DNA of 64,000 nucleotides from an uncultured Paracoccaceae bacterium. Its GTDB lineage: Bacteria > Pseudomonadota > Alphaproteobacteria > Rhodobacterales > Rhodobacteraceae. A program made the translations under genes and the position numbers. The stretch spans positions 62,001 to 126,000 of the forward strand of contig CANMQJ010000002.1 of NCBI GenBank assembly GCA_947500005.1, in the 5' to 3' direction. This document shows positions 52,082 to 59,439 of the stretch, piece by piece. The number at the start of each line of letters is the position of its first letter. Within the stretch, counting starts at the first letter, position 1. Below the pieces are notes generated by a model. That model had not been told where the DNA came from. It did no database searches and saw only the letters and a list, made by a program, of their open reading frames with translations.

Positions 52082-53152
52082 ATGCGAAAATCTGCGAAAC
52101 AGCGTGCGGCGCCGCTCGTGCCGCTGCCCGGGCTGCTCAAGACTCTCGGCGTGACGATCGAAAGCGTGCTGGTCGGAACCGGGATGTCCGTCGAGGATTT
52201 CGCCCCGGACCGGATGGTCGATTTCAGCGACTTCCTGACCGTGCTCGAGAACGCGGCAAGAGAGACCGGGCGCGAGGATTTCGGGCTGCTGCTCGGTCGT
52301 GAACAGGCGCTGGGTGCCATAGGACCCGTGGCAGATGTCCTTCGATCCGCGACGACACTCGGCCAGGCGCTCAGCGATTTCGTCGCCTTGCAATCGGTCA
52401 ACTCGACCGGCGCCACCGCTTACCTGCACCGGCAGGGACCATGCGTGTTCTGGGGGTATGGGTTCGACGATCCGCGTCTGAGCGTTTCGCCCAATGCGCA
52501 CGACCTGGTTCTTGGCGTCGGCGCGCATATTCTTCGCGATCTCACCGGCGGACGGGTGTATCCCGTCGAGTTCAGCACGATCCGACCGGCCCCGCGGGAC
52601 GCAGCCGCCTGGACGCGGCTCGGCGCGCCCGTGCGTTTCGGACAGACCGAGACGGGGTTGCTGCTTCCAGCTGGAGCGATGTCTTTCCCCCTTCCCCGGG
52701 CAGATCCCTGTGCCCGGGACAAGGCACTTGGCGCTTTGGCGGTGCCATACCGGAAGGGCCAGTCGGATTGGGAGCTTCGGACCCGCCATGCGCTCAGATC
52801 CCTGCTCCTTGAAGGGCGCTCGAAGATGCCCGAGGTCGCCCGGTGGCTCGGAGCGGAGCCGCGAACGCTGCGTCGTGCGCTGGCAAGAGAGGGCGAAACA
52901 TTCGAAACGATCCGCGCATCGGTCCGGCTCGCCATGGCGCGAGAACTCTTGTCGATGAGTTCAGCCAGCATTTCAGACCTTGCCCTCACCCTTGATTTCG
53001 CGACGGCGAGCGCCTTCATCCACGCCTTTCGGCGTTGGACCGGCCAGACTCCGGCGGAGTGGCGCAGGCACGCGCGGTGCGTGAACGAGGGCGCAATGTC
53101 GCAAGCGTCAGGCTATCAGCAGACGGGCTCCCGGAACAGCCGTTCGCGTTGA
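52082..53152 (+). CDS. AraC-family transcriptional regulator
   Basis: 356-residue regulator with an N-terminal arabinose-binding-like sensor (about residues 15-220) and a C-terminal double HTH (MPEVARWLGAEPRTLRRALAREG then ISDLALTLDFATASAFIHAFRRWTGQTPAEWRRH). Of the type with the Arabinose_bd (PF12625-like) N-terminus. Divergent from the arylsulfatase gene with 142 bp between starts, so it most likely activates it. ATG at 52082. Confidence 0.87.
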   Translation: MRKSAKQRAAPLVPLPGLLKTLGVTIESVLVGTGMSVEDFAPDRMVDFSDFLTVLENAARETGREDFGLLLGREQALGAIGPVADVLRSATTLGQALSDFVALQSVNSTGATAYLHRQGPCVFWGYGFDDPRLSVSPNAHDLVLGVGAHILRDLTGGRVYPVEFSTIRPAPRDAAAWTRLGAPVRFGQTETGLLLPAGAMSFPLPRADPCARDKALGALAVPYRKGQSDWELRTRHALRSLLLEGRSKMPEVARWLGAEPRTLRRALAREGETFETIRASVRLAMARELLSMSSASISDLALTLDFATASAFIHAFRRWTGQTPAEWRRHARCVNEGAMSQASGYQQTGSRNSRSR

Positions 53153-53159
53153 AGATCAT

Positions 53160-53191
53160 AGCTACGGTCACCGGGGCCGGTGACCGTAGCT
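53160..53191. terminator. Strong hairpin between convergent genes
   Basis: 15-bp perfect inverted repeat AGCTACGGTCACCGG (53160-53174) with its complement CCGGTGACCGTAGCT (53177-53191). It lies between the convergent AraC gene and the anchor-protein gene. U tracts are short on both strands (CATTTC and ATGATC), so termination would rely on the long stem. Confidence 0.65.
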
Positions 53192-53222
53192 CATTTCTGC
53201 CGGGGAACGGCAGCCCCTGGTA

Positions 53223-53846
53223 TCAGCTCGCGTCCTTGAACGCGGCGTATTCGCCGCGGACCCGAACAGTCACGGTCACGTCGGAACTGTCGCGGTTGCG
53301 CCAGAACCAGCCATGTTCACCGTCGAAACCGGCGAGGATGGTGCCCTCGGCCCCGGTCGAGCCGCGCCCCTTTTCATAGGTCACCGACTGGTCGCCGCCA
53401 TGACCGTGCAGGTCGAAGTTCACGCGGCCGCCCTCGACCAGCATGCGGTATTGGGCAGTCTGGCCCTCGGTCATGACCAGTTTCCACTCGGCGGACGCTC
53501 CGGGCTCCAGCGTGAACGTGATCTCGTCGCGCCATGCCTCGGCCTCTTGGGCGTGGGCGGCGCCGACGAACAGGCCGAAGATGTCGTTCAGCAGGCTGGA
53601 CTGATCGCTCTCGGCCTCCATCATCTGCCGGTCTGCCTCGGCCTCCTCGGCGAGCTGGGTCTTGATCTCGCCCATCTCGGCGAGGCCGATCGCGCGGCCG
53701 ACACCCGTCGGATCGATGCCGTATTCCGCCGGCAGGACGACGGTGACGAGGATCGCCACGGCCGAGACGGCAGCGATGGCGGTGGATTTCAGGAGTTGCG
53801 CCGAGCTGGGCAGCTCTTCGAGCGAGGGGCGGTTGGAATTGAACAT
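53223..53846 (-). CDS. Transmembrane anchor protein of HupE-linked module
   Basis: 207-residue protein with one N-terminal membrane helix (about residues 18-40), then an acidic, helical stretch (GEIKTQLAEEAEADRQMMEAESDQ), a hydrophobic FGLFVGAAHAQ that could be a secondary cleavage site, and a C-terminal beta-rich domain with LVMTEGQTAQYRMLVEGGRVNFDLHGHGG. It matches the conserved anchor protein encoded next to HupE/UreJ genes in Rhodobacteraceae. The HGHGGD motif could bind a metal. Function unknown; co-directional with the HupE gene, 22 bp apart. Confidence 0.72.
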   Translation of the reverse strand: MFNSNRPSLEELPSSAQLLKSTAIAAVSAVAILVTVVLPAEYGIDPTGVGRAIGLAEMGEIKTQLAEEAEADRQMMEAESDQSSLLNDIFGLFVGAAHAQEAEAWRDEITFTLEPGASAEWKLVMTEGQTAQYRMLVEGGRVNFDLHGHGGDQSVTYEKGRGSTGAEGTILAGFDGEHGWFWRNRDSSDVTVTVRVRGEYAAFKDAS

Positions 53847-53868
53847 GTCTTGTCTCCTTGTCTGAGTT

Positions 53869-54591
53869 TCAGGCGACGAAAAATCCGGTGATCTGGTAGC
53901 CCATGAGGACGAACCCCAGGGTCATCATCACCACGTTGGCGGTGTAGGCCTGGCGTAGGAACGCGGGGCTGCGGCGCCAGTAGCCCATGACGATGAGGAT
54001 CACGGCCAGCGCCATGATCTGGCCGATCTCGACGCCGACGTTGAAGGCCAGCAGGTTGGGCAGGAGCCCTTCCGAGGCGATGTCGTAGTCGAGGATCTTG
54101 GTGGCGAGGCCGGTGCCGTGGAAGAAGCCGAAGATCAGCGTGGCGGCCTTGGTGTTGGGTTGAAACCCGAACCAGCGCTGGTAGGCGCCGAGGTTGTCGA
54201 GCGCCTTGTAGACGACCGACAGGCCGATGATGGCATCGACGACATAGGCATTCACGCCCCAGCCGAACCAGACGCCGAGCAGCATCGTGGTCGAGTGGCC
54301 AAGAGCGAAGAGGCTGACATAGATGCCGACGTCCTTCATCCTGTAGAGGAAGAAGACGACACCGAGCAGGAACAGGATGTGGTCGTATCCCGTGACCATG
54401 TGCTTGGCGCCGAGATACATGAAGGGGATGATGTTCACCCCCCAGATTTCCTGGATGTAGCCGGCGTCACCCTCGGTGACGTTATGGGCGGCGGCGGCTG
54501 TCGCATAGAGAATCGTGGCCGCGATGGCCATCAGGATGGCGGTGGCGCGAGAGCTGCGCCATGACCGGCCATCCGCATAAGCGGAGTGCAT
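53869..54591 (-). CDS. HupE/UreJ-family membrane protein
   Basis: 240-residue membrane protein: a cleavable or anchoring N-terminal helix (ATAILMAIAATILYATAAAAHN), then six helices with the family motif GAKHMVTGYDHILFLLGVVFF and GHSTTMLLG, FGFFHGTGLATKI. HupE/UreJ proteins are secondary transporters for nickel (or related metals) near hydrogenase and urease genes; here no such enzyme is nearby and the neighbours are a metal repressor and a His-tailed exporter. CCAAGGAGATCC precedes the ATG at 54591. Confidence 0.82.
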   Translation of the reverse strand: MHSAYADGRSWRSSRATAILMAIAATILYATAAAAHNVTEGDAGYIQEIWGVNIIPFMYLGAKHMVTGYDHILFLLGVVFFLYRMKDVGIYVSLFALGHSTTMLLGVWFGWGVNAYVVDAIIGLSVVYKALDNLGAYQRWFGFQPNTKAATLIFGFFHGTGLATKILDYDIASEGLLPNLLAFNVGVEIGQIMALAVILIVMGYWRRSPAFLRQAYTANVVMMTLGFVLMGYQITGFFVA

Positions 54592-54648
54592 GTGGATCTC
54601 CTTGGATTGTCCGTAATTGCGTGATGTCTGGCCCGGTCCGGGCAAGGC

Positions 54649-55008
54649 TCACGCGCGTGGCGGACGCTCCAGGCGGAAGACGGGTGGGGCCCAGTGGGCC
54701 AATGCGCGACCATGCCAGGCGCTGCTTGTCTCGGCGGGTCCGGCATCGGCCCTTGCCATGCTCAGCACGGCCTGGCTGTGATCGTGATCGGCGACTTCGT
54801 GACTATGACCATGCATCGCCCAGATCAGATCTTCCTCCAGGCCGTGGGAATGGCCGTGTTCGGCGATCATCTCGGCATGGTCCTGCAAGGTTTCGATGAT
54901 CTTCGGCACGTGCGATACGATCGGCGACACGGTCCAGAGGGCGAGGGCCACGCAGGTCAGCACGGCGAAGAGCCTCGCTCCGATCCGCATCCCGATCCGC
55001 TTTCTCAT
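54649..55008 (-). CDS. Small His-rich membrane-anchored protein
   Basis: 119-residue protein with a basic N-terminus and one hydrophobic segment (LFAVLTCVALALWTVSPIV), then a His-rich exported part including HGHSHGLEED and HGHSHEVADHDH, which look like soft/intermediate metal-binding clusters (Ni, Co, Zn). No other domain. It sits 57 bp upstream of the HupE gene on the same strand and diverges from the CsoR-like repressor, so a metal-binding role in the same module is likely. Start at 55008 chosen because the hydrophobic segment follows MRKRIGMRIGAR. Confidence 0.62.
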   Translation of the reverse strand: MRKRIGMRIGARLFAVLTCVALALWTVSPIVSHVPKIIETLQDHAEMIAEHGHSHGLEEDLIWAMHGHSHEVADHDHSQAVLSMARADAGPAETSSAWHGRALAHWAPPVFRLERPPRA

Positions 55009-55062
55009 CGCCTGGTGCACTGCCCTTTTCCCTCGCGATGCGTCTTGAGTGGCATCTTGCGA

Positions 55063-55081
55063 TATCCCCTCCGGGAGGATA
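55063..55081. promoter_or_regulatory. CsoR/RcnR-type operator candidate
   Basis: TATCCCCTCCGGGAGGATA is an imperfect dyad with A/T ends flanking C/G tracts, the layout bound by CsoR/RcnR repressors. It lies 4 bp before the repressor's start codon, overlapping the ribosome site, in the divergent region of the metal module. Confidence 0.45.
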
Positions 55082-55085
55082 ACCC

Positions 55086-55349
55086 ATGCATATGACAGAA
55101 CCGCATGTCCACGCAAGTCACCCCAAGGTCGTATCCCGGCTGAAACGCGCCGAAGGGCATCTGCGCTCGGTCATCGCCATGATCGAGGAGGGCCGGCCCT
55201 GCCTCGATGTAGCCCAGCAGTTGCAGGCGGTGGAACGGGCCGTCCGCAATGCCAAGCAGGCGCTTATTCATGATCACATGGATCATTGCCTGGATGGCGA
55301 TGACGCCGGTGACCGCAAGGAATTGAAGGCCATTTCCCGCTACCTCTGA
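55086..55349 (+). CDS. CsoR/RcnR-family metal-sensing transcriptional repressor
   Basis: 87-residue all-helical repressor: PKVVSRLKRAEGHLRSVIAMIEEGRPCLDVAQQLQAVERAVRNAKQALIHDHMDHC. Metal ligands by family spacing: Cys39, His64 (C+25) and Cys68 (C+29), the Cys-His-Cys set of CsoR (Cu) and some nickel sensors, rather than the Cys-His-His set of RcnR. N-terminal His7, His9 and His12 could add further ligands. Divergent from the His-rich/HupE genes and followed 7 bp later by the His-tailed MFS gene, which it presumably represses. Metal identity not decided. Confidence 0.87.
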   Translation: MHMTEPHVHASHPKVVSRLKRAEGHLRSVIAMIEEGRPCLDVAQQLQAVERAVRNAKQALIHDHMDHCLDGDDAGDRKELKAISRYL

Positions 55350-55356
55350 GGTTCTC

Positions 55357-56676
55357 ATGGTCGCCATTCTCGCCGACCGCACCTATCGCCATCTTTTCCT
55401 GGCGCAGGTCGTCGCGCTTCTTGGCACGGGGCTTGCCACTGTGGCGCTGGGGCTTCTGGCCTATGACCTTGCAGGCGACGGCGCGGCGATGGTTCTGGGC
55501 ACGGTTTTCACCATCAAGATGGTCGCCTATGTCGGCATCGCGCCGATCGCCGGCGCCTTTGCCGACCGGGTGAACCGACGCGTTCTGCTGGTGACGCTGG
55601 ACGTGATCCGAGCGGGCGCGGCGCTGTGCCTGCCCTTCGTGAGCGAGGTCTGGCAAGTCTACGTCCTGATCTTCGTGCTGCAGTCGGCCTCGGCCGCCTT
55701 CACGCCCACCTTTCAGGCGACGATCCCGGATGTCCTTCCGGAGGAGGACCGCTATACCCGCGCGCTGTCGCTCTCGCGGCTGGCCTATGACCTGGAGAAC
55801 ATCGTCAGCCCGACCCTTGCCGCGCTGCTGCTGGCGGTGATGAGCTACAACACGCTGTTCCTGGGCACCGTGGCGGGCTTCGCGGCCTCAGCGCTGCTGG
55901 TGGTGTCGGTCCTGTTGCCCAGTCCGAAGCCGTCAGAGCCGCGCGGCATCTATGACAGGACCACGCGGGGCATTCGCATCTACCTGGCCACGCCGCGCCT
56001 GCGCGGGCTGCTGGCGCTGAACCTCGCGGCCTCGTCGGCGGGAGCGATGGTGCTGGTCAACACGGTGGTCATGGTGCGCGGAACGCTCGCCCTGCCACAA
56101 AGCGCGTTGGCCTGGACGATGTTCGCCTTCGGGGCCGGCTCCATGCTGACGGCACTGATCCTTCCGCGCATCCTCGACCGGGTCCCGGACCGGCCCGTGA
56201 TGCTGGCCGGCGCGGGGCTGATGGTGGTCACGCTTCTGGGGCTGGCCGCCATCATGTCCGCATCCGGCCTTGCCTGGCAATCGCTGCTCGCGGCCTGGCT
56301 GCTGGTGGGGCTAGGATATTCGGCGGTGCTCACGCCCTCGGGGCGCCTGTTGCGACGGTCATCGCACCCCGAGGACCGCCCGGCGGTGTTCGCCGCGCAA
56401 TTCGCCCTGTCCCACGCCTGCTGGCTGGTCACCTATCCCCTGTCCGGGTGGGTCATGACGCAATTCGGGGCGGTCGCCGCCCTCGTCGTTCTCGCAGCGC
56501 TCGCCTCGGCGGGCGTCGCCGCCGGACTACGGCTCTGGCCGAAGCACGACCCCGAAGTGCTGGAGCACACGCACGACAACCTGCCGCTGGACCATCCCCA
56601 CCTGAAGGGCCACCGGCGCCATGCACATCCCTTCGTCGTGGACGACAATCACCCCCGCTGGGCGCTGCACCTTTGA
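55357..56676 (+). CDS. MFS metal exporter with His-rich tail (NreB-like)
   Basis: 439-residue major-facilitator protein with twelve predicted helices in two halves (GAFADRVNRRVLLV is the loop 2-3 MFS signature) and a cytoplasmic His-rich C-terminus (HTHDNLPLDHPHLKG, HRRHAHPFVVDDNHP) like that of the NreB nickel-resistance permeases. Such proteins pump Ni or Co out of the cell. It is coupled to the CsoR-like repressor gene, 7 bp upstream. Assignment to nickel is by resemblance and context, not proof. Confidence 0.8.
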   Translation: MVAILADRTYRHLFLAQVVALLGTGLATVALGLLAYDLAGDGAAMVLGTVFTIKMVAYVGIAPIAGAFADRVNRRVLLVTLDVIRAGAALCLPFVSEVWQVYVLIFVLQSASAAFTPTFQATIPDVLPEEDRYTRALSLSRLAYDLENIVSPTLAALLLAVMSYNTLFLGTVAGFAASALLVVSVLLPSPKPSEPRGIYDRTTRGIRIYLATPRLRGLLALNLAASSAGAMVLVNTVVMVRGTLALPQSALAWTMFAFGAGSMLTALILPRILDRVPDRPVMLAGAGLMVVTLLGLAAIMSASGLAWQSLLAAWLLVGLGYSAVLTPSGRLLRRSSHPEDRPAVFAAQFALSHACWLVTYPLSGWVMTQFGAVAALVVLAALASAGVAAGLRLWPKHDPEVLEHTHDNLPLDHPHLKGHRRHAHPFVVDDNHPRWALHL

Positions 56677-57153
56677 GCTTGGCTTCCTTTGTTTGTGTTC
56701 GAAGGAGGCACCGGCCAGTCGCGCGATCAGCGAAGGGAAATGGCCCCTGAAAGCGCCCCTCTCCCACCGATGAGAAGCGAGCGGCGGACAGGAACGCCTC
56801 GGTGCAGCGGATTTTGCGGCCAGTCCTTGAGGCGGCTTCGCCGAGAGCGGATCGCCTGGAATGTGAAAGCATCGCTCGCGCCCCGGGCGCGATGGATTTC
56901 GTCAGATCTGGTGTGCGTGGTCGTGGCGCTCCCGTGACGAACTTGTGCCATAGTGCGTCCTTCCATTCCTTCGAAAGGATCGCACAAGATAAACCGAGCC
57001 ACCTCTCTTGAGGGCTGCCACGGGGAGTCGTTGTTCGCTCTTCTGAGCCACAGACCGGAAGTGAGGCTGTTTTGCCTTGCTGCCATTGATGCCGCCTAAT
57101 TTGGTCCGCTGGTCAAAGCGGCCTTAGTAAATATTCTATTTTCGTCCTGTGTT
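56677..57153. other. Gene-poor stretch with IS debris
   Basis: About 480 bp after the MFS gene without an intact gene. It holds a 14-codon IS481-type N-terminal relic (56910-56951) and otherwise unassigned sequence. Base composition is mixed, with AT-rich patches near 57115-57150 (paired TTTGGTCCGCTGGTCAAAG-like words). Confidence 0.5.
56910..56951 (-). pseudogene. IS481-family transposase N-terminal relic
   Basis: MAQVRHGSATTTHT read from the ATG at 56951 equals the conserved start of IS481-like transposases (MxQVRHGSATTTHAV...). A GGAAGGA ribosome site stands before it. Beyond codon 14 the similarity stops in every frame, so only the left end of the element is left. Confidence 0.6.
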
Positions 57154-57303
57154 TGGCCTGCTGCCGGTTCCGTGGACACGGGGTTAGGTTTGCATAGCTC
57201 GTTCCTCGAACGCCATGGGGCTGAGGTAGCCCAGCTTCGAGTGGCGTCGTCTCGGATTGTAGAAGCGCTCGATGTAGTCGAACACGTCGGCGCTTGCCGC
57301 GTT
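57154..57303 (-). mobile_element. IS3-family insertion sequence, right-end remnant
   Basis: The minus strand encodes RTRNAASADVFDYIERFYN then PRRRHSKLGYLSPMAFEER and stop (TAA at 57186-57184), the DDE transposase C-terminus of IS3-family orfB. Immediately beyond it, TGGCCTGCTGCCGGTTCC (57154-57171) with GTGGACACG looks like the terminal inverted repeat of IS3-group elements. The rest of the element is gone; the left side of this fragment abuts a brnT fragment. Confidence 0.78.
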
Positions 57304-57304
57304 G

Positions 57305-57373
57305 CGGGTGCGGATCATCTCCGGGCGCCGCCTTGCTCGGAAGCAGGAGATTGACCACTATGCAGGCGACTGA
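57305..57373 (+). pseudogene. brnT: BrnT toxin C-terminal fragment
   Basis: RVRIISGRRLARKQEIDHYAGD and stop: the C-terminal RIIS-x-RR signature of BrnT ribonuclease toxins. The first two-thirds of the gene are missing, replaced by the IS3 remnant. The stop codon lies 14 nt beyond the start of the antitoxin fragment, the usual brnT-brnA overlap. Confidence 0.65.
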
Positions 57374-57497
57374 ATTTGACGAACGCTTCGAGGCGGGCGA
57401 AGATATGTCCGCTCATGTCGACTGGAATGCGCGATTACGAGAGAACCAAAGCATTGGGCTGAAAAGCCTGGGCGCCTTCGAACAGAAAGTGGCTTGA
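57360..57497 (+). pseudogene. brnA: BrnA antitoxin N-terminal fragment
   Basis: 45-codon frame MQATEFDERFEAGEDMSAHVDW ... The N-terminus has the FDERFEAGED motif of BrnA/CopG-type antitoxins, but after about residue 30 the sequence ends in unrelated residues (SIGLKSLGAFEQKVA) without the ribbon-helix-helix domain. AGGAG stands before the ATG. With the upstream brnT fragment this is a dead toxin-antitoxin pair. Confidence 0.62.
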
Positions 57498-57537
57498 ACG
57501 AACACCTGGAGCGGCACGAATAGGTGACAGGTCCACA

Positions 57538-58317
57538 TCATGTCCCCCGGAAGGCTGGCAGGCGTTTCTCCAGAAAAGCTGCTGCACCTTCGGCGAAATC
57601 GCAGGTCAGGAAATTGTCGATCGCGGTATCGCGTTCCCAGTCCAGAACGGCGTCCATGCCTGTGACATCCTGAGCGAAGAAACGTTTCACCGTGGCCTGC
57701 GCCAGCGGTGGACCGAACGACAGTTTGCGCGCCAGTTTCTGCGCCGCCTCCAATGCGCCGCCATCGAGGGCCGGATAGTCGGCCAGTCCCAGTGCCAGCG
57801 CTGCCTGCTGATCGATCTCATCTCCGGTCATCAAAAACCGCTTGGCCGCCGCACGGCCCACGCGCCGCGGCACTGACCAGAACATCCCCCCATCGGGCGA
57901 GGCTCCGACGCGGATCTGCGCGGCACAAAAACGGGCGCTTTCAGCCGCAACCACGAAATCGCAGGCCGCCGCCAAGCCGACCCCGGCACCAAAGGCCGGG
58001 CCTTCGACTGCCGCGATATAGATCTTGTCCGACCGCAGAATGTCCCCGATCGTGCCGCCGCCCTTGGTGATCCGCTCTTCCATCTGGGGTCGAGTGCGCA
58101 AGTCCTTCAGGACCTTGAGGTTTCCGCCTGCGGAAAAGGTGCCGTTCGCCCCGGTCAGCACCAGCACGCGTTGCGACTCATCCGCCTCGAACGCACCAAC
58201 CGCAGCGGCCAGCCCTTCGCGCACGCCCGGCGCGCCCATGGAATTGCGGTACTCTGGCGCGTCCACGGTCACCGACGTAACCGCCCCTTCCACTTCCGTT
58301 CTGACAACGTCGGTCAT
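57538..58317 (-). CDS. Enoyl-CoA hydratase/isomerase
   Basis: 259-residue crotonase-fold protein: the oxyanion-hole segment FSAGGNLKVLKDL near residue 60 and AVEGPAFGAGVGLAAACDFVVAAESARF near 100 with the second oxyanion Gly. The usual catalytic Glu pair is not evident (GASPDGG at the second position), so it may be an isomerase or hydrolase variant. It lies downstream of two acyl-CoA dehydrogenases, overlapping one by 4 bp, in a minus-strand operon. Confidence 0.85.
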   Translation of the reverse strand: MTDVVRTEVEGAVTSVTVDAPEYRNSMGAPGVREGLAAAVGAFEADESQRVLVLTGANGTFSAGGNLKVLKDLRTRPQMEERITKGGGTIGDILRSDKIYIAAVEGPAFGAGVGLAAACDFVVAAESARFCAAQIRVGASPDGGMFWSVPRRVGRAAAKRFLMTGDEIDQQAALALGLADYPALDGGALEAAQKLARKLSFGPPLAQATVKRFFAQDVTGMDAVLDWERDTAIDNFLTCDFAEGAAAFLEKRLPAFRGT

Positions 58318-59432
58318 GCGGCTGCCTCCTCGGCCATGAATCTCTCACGAAAATGTTCGGCACTGCCCAGCCAGCGGCTAAGTATGTCCGCGCGCAACAG
58401 GTGATAGCCGATGCCCAGTTCGCGTGTCATACCGATCGCCCCGTGCAGGTGGATCGCCTCGCGCCCGACCAGATCGCCGGTCTGAATCGCAAGGGTCATC
58501 GCGGCGGCGACGTCGGACCGCGCCCGCCGGGTATACCCCGAGGACAACGCGTTCGCCGCGCCAAGTACTTGGGATCGAAGCATTTCAATATCCGCATGGA
58601 GATCGGCGGCGCGGAATTGCAGCGCCTGCTTGGTCGACAGGGGCTTGCCAAATTGTTCCCGCGTCCGCAGGTAGTCGAGCGTCTGGGCGAGCGCCGCCTC
58701 GCATGACCCCAAGAGCTCTGCCGCAGCGGTAAAGACGGCGAGGGTGAAGGCCTTGTCCAGTGCGGCAGCACCGTCGCCGGGCCCGATCAACCGGGCTGAC
58801 GATCCAACCCGCACCCCGTCCGCCCGGACCATCGCCCAAGTCGTGCCATCCGTCGCAGGATAGGTCGATACAGTCAGCCCTTCGGCATCAGCGGGCACAA
58901 GGAACAGGCTGAGGCCGTCCTCGTCCCGCGCGGATACAACGAAGTGTTCGGCCGTTCCCCCTTCGGCGACGTGGCTTTTGATCCCGGTCAGGCGATAGCC
59001 GCTCCCGTCCCCCTCGGCCCGCGTCGTGGGGGAGTCGCGTGTCCAGCGCGCGCCTGGCTCCATCACGGCGACAGCCACCGGTATCTCTCCCTTGGCCATC
59101 CGCGCGGCGAGATCATGCGCATCCTCGCGTGCTGATCGTGTTAGCAGGGCACCCGGAATAACACAGCCACCGATCAGCCCGTGGTGTGTCGGCACTCGGC
59201 CAAGACCCCGCGCCAACGTCATCAACAGCCGCGGCCCGCCATCGAACCCGCCTGCGGCTTCCGGCAGCCACGCGCCCCAAAGCCCAAGTTCCGCCAGTTG
59301 CACCCGCAGCGCCGCCGCGTCGGGTCGCGGCGCGTAGCCATCCACGCGCTCTGCCGCGTTGCGGGCGTTCTGCAAGGCCCGGTCGAGCATATCCTCGATC
59401 ATGACTTCATCTTCATCTGCCGCAAATCTCAT
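58314..59432 (-). CDS. Acyl-CoA dehydrogenase, small subunit type
   Basis: 372-residue acyl-CoA dehydrogenase-like protein. It lacks the classical first FAD motif form (here VMEPGARWTRDSPTTRAEG, not TEPxAGSD) but keeps a C-terminal domain RTREQFGKPLSTKQALQFRAADLH and HLHGAIGMTRELGIGYHL, like the smaller partner of heteromeric dehydrogenases such as FadE28/FadE29 or ChsE1/E2. It is paired with the 395-residue dehydrogenase gene just upstream (8 bp). So a two-subunit enzyme is likely. Confidence 0.82.
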   Translation of the reverse strand: MRFAADEDEVMIEDMLDRALQNARNAAERVDGYAPRPDAAALRVQLAELGLWGAWLPEAAGGFDGGPRLLMTLARGLGRVPTHHGLIGGCVIPGALLTRSAREDAHDLAARMAKGEIPVAVAVMEPGARWTRDSPTTRAEGDGSGYRLTGIKSHVAEGGTAEHFVVSARDEDGLSLFLVPADAEGLTVSTYPATDGTTWAMVRADGVRVGSSARLIGPGDGAAALDKAFTLAVFTAAAELLGSCEAALAQTLDYLRTREQFGKPLSTKQALQFRAADLHADIEMLRSQVLGAANALSSGYTRRARSDVAAAMTLAIQTGDLVGREAIHLHGAIGMTRELGIGYHLLRADILSRWLGSAEHFRERFMAEEAAA

Positions 59433-59439
59433 GGTCGCC

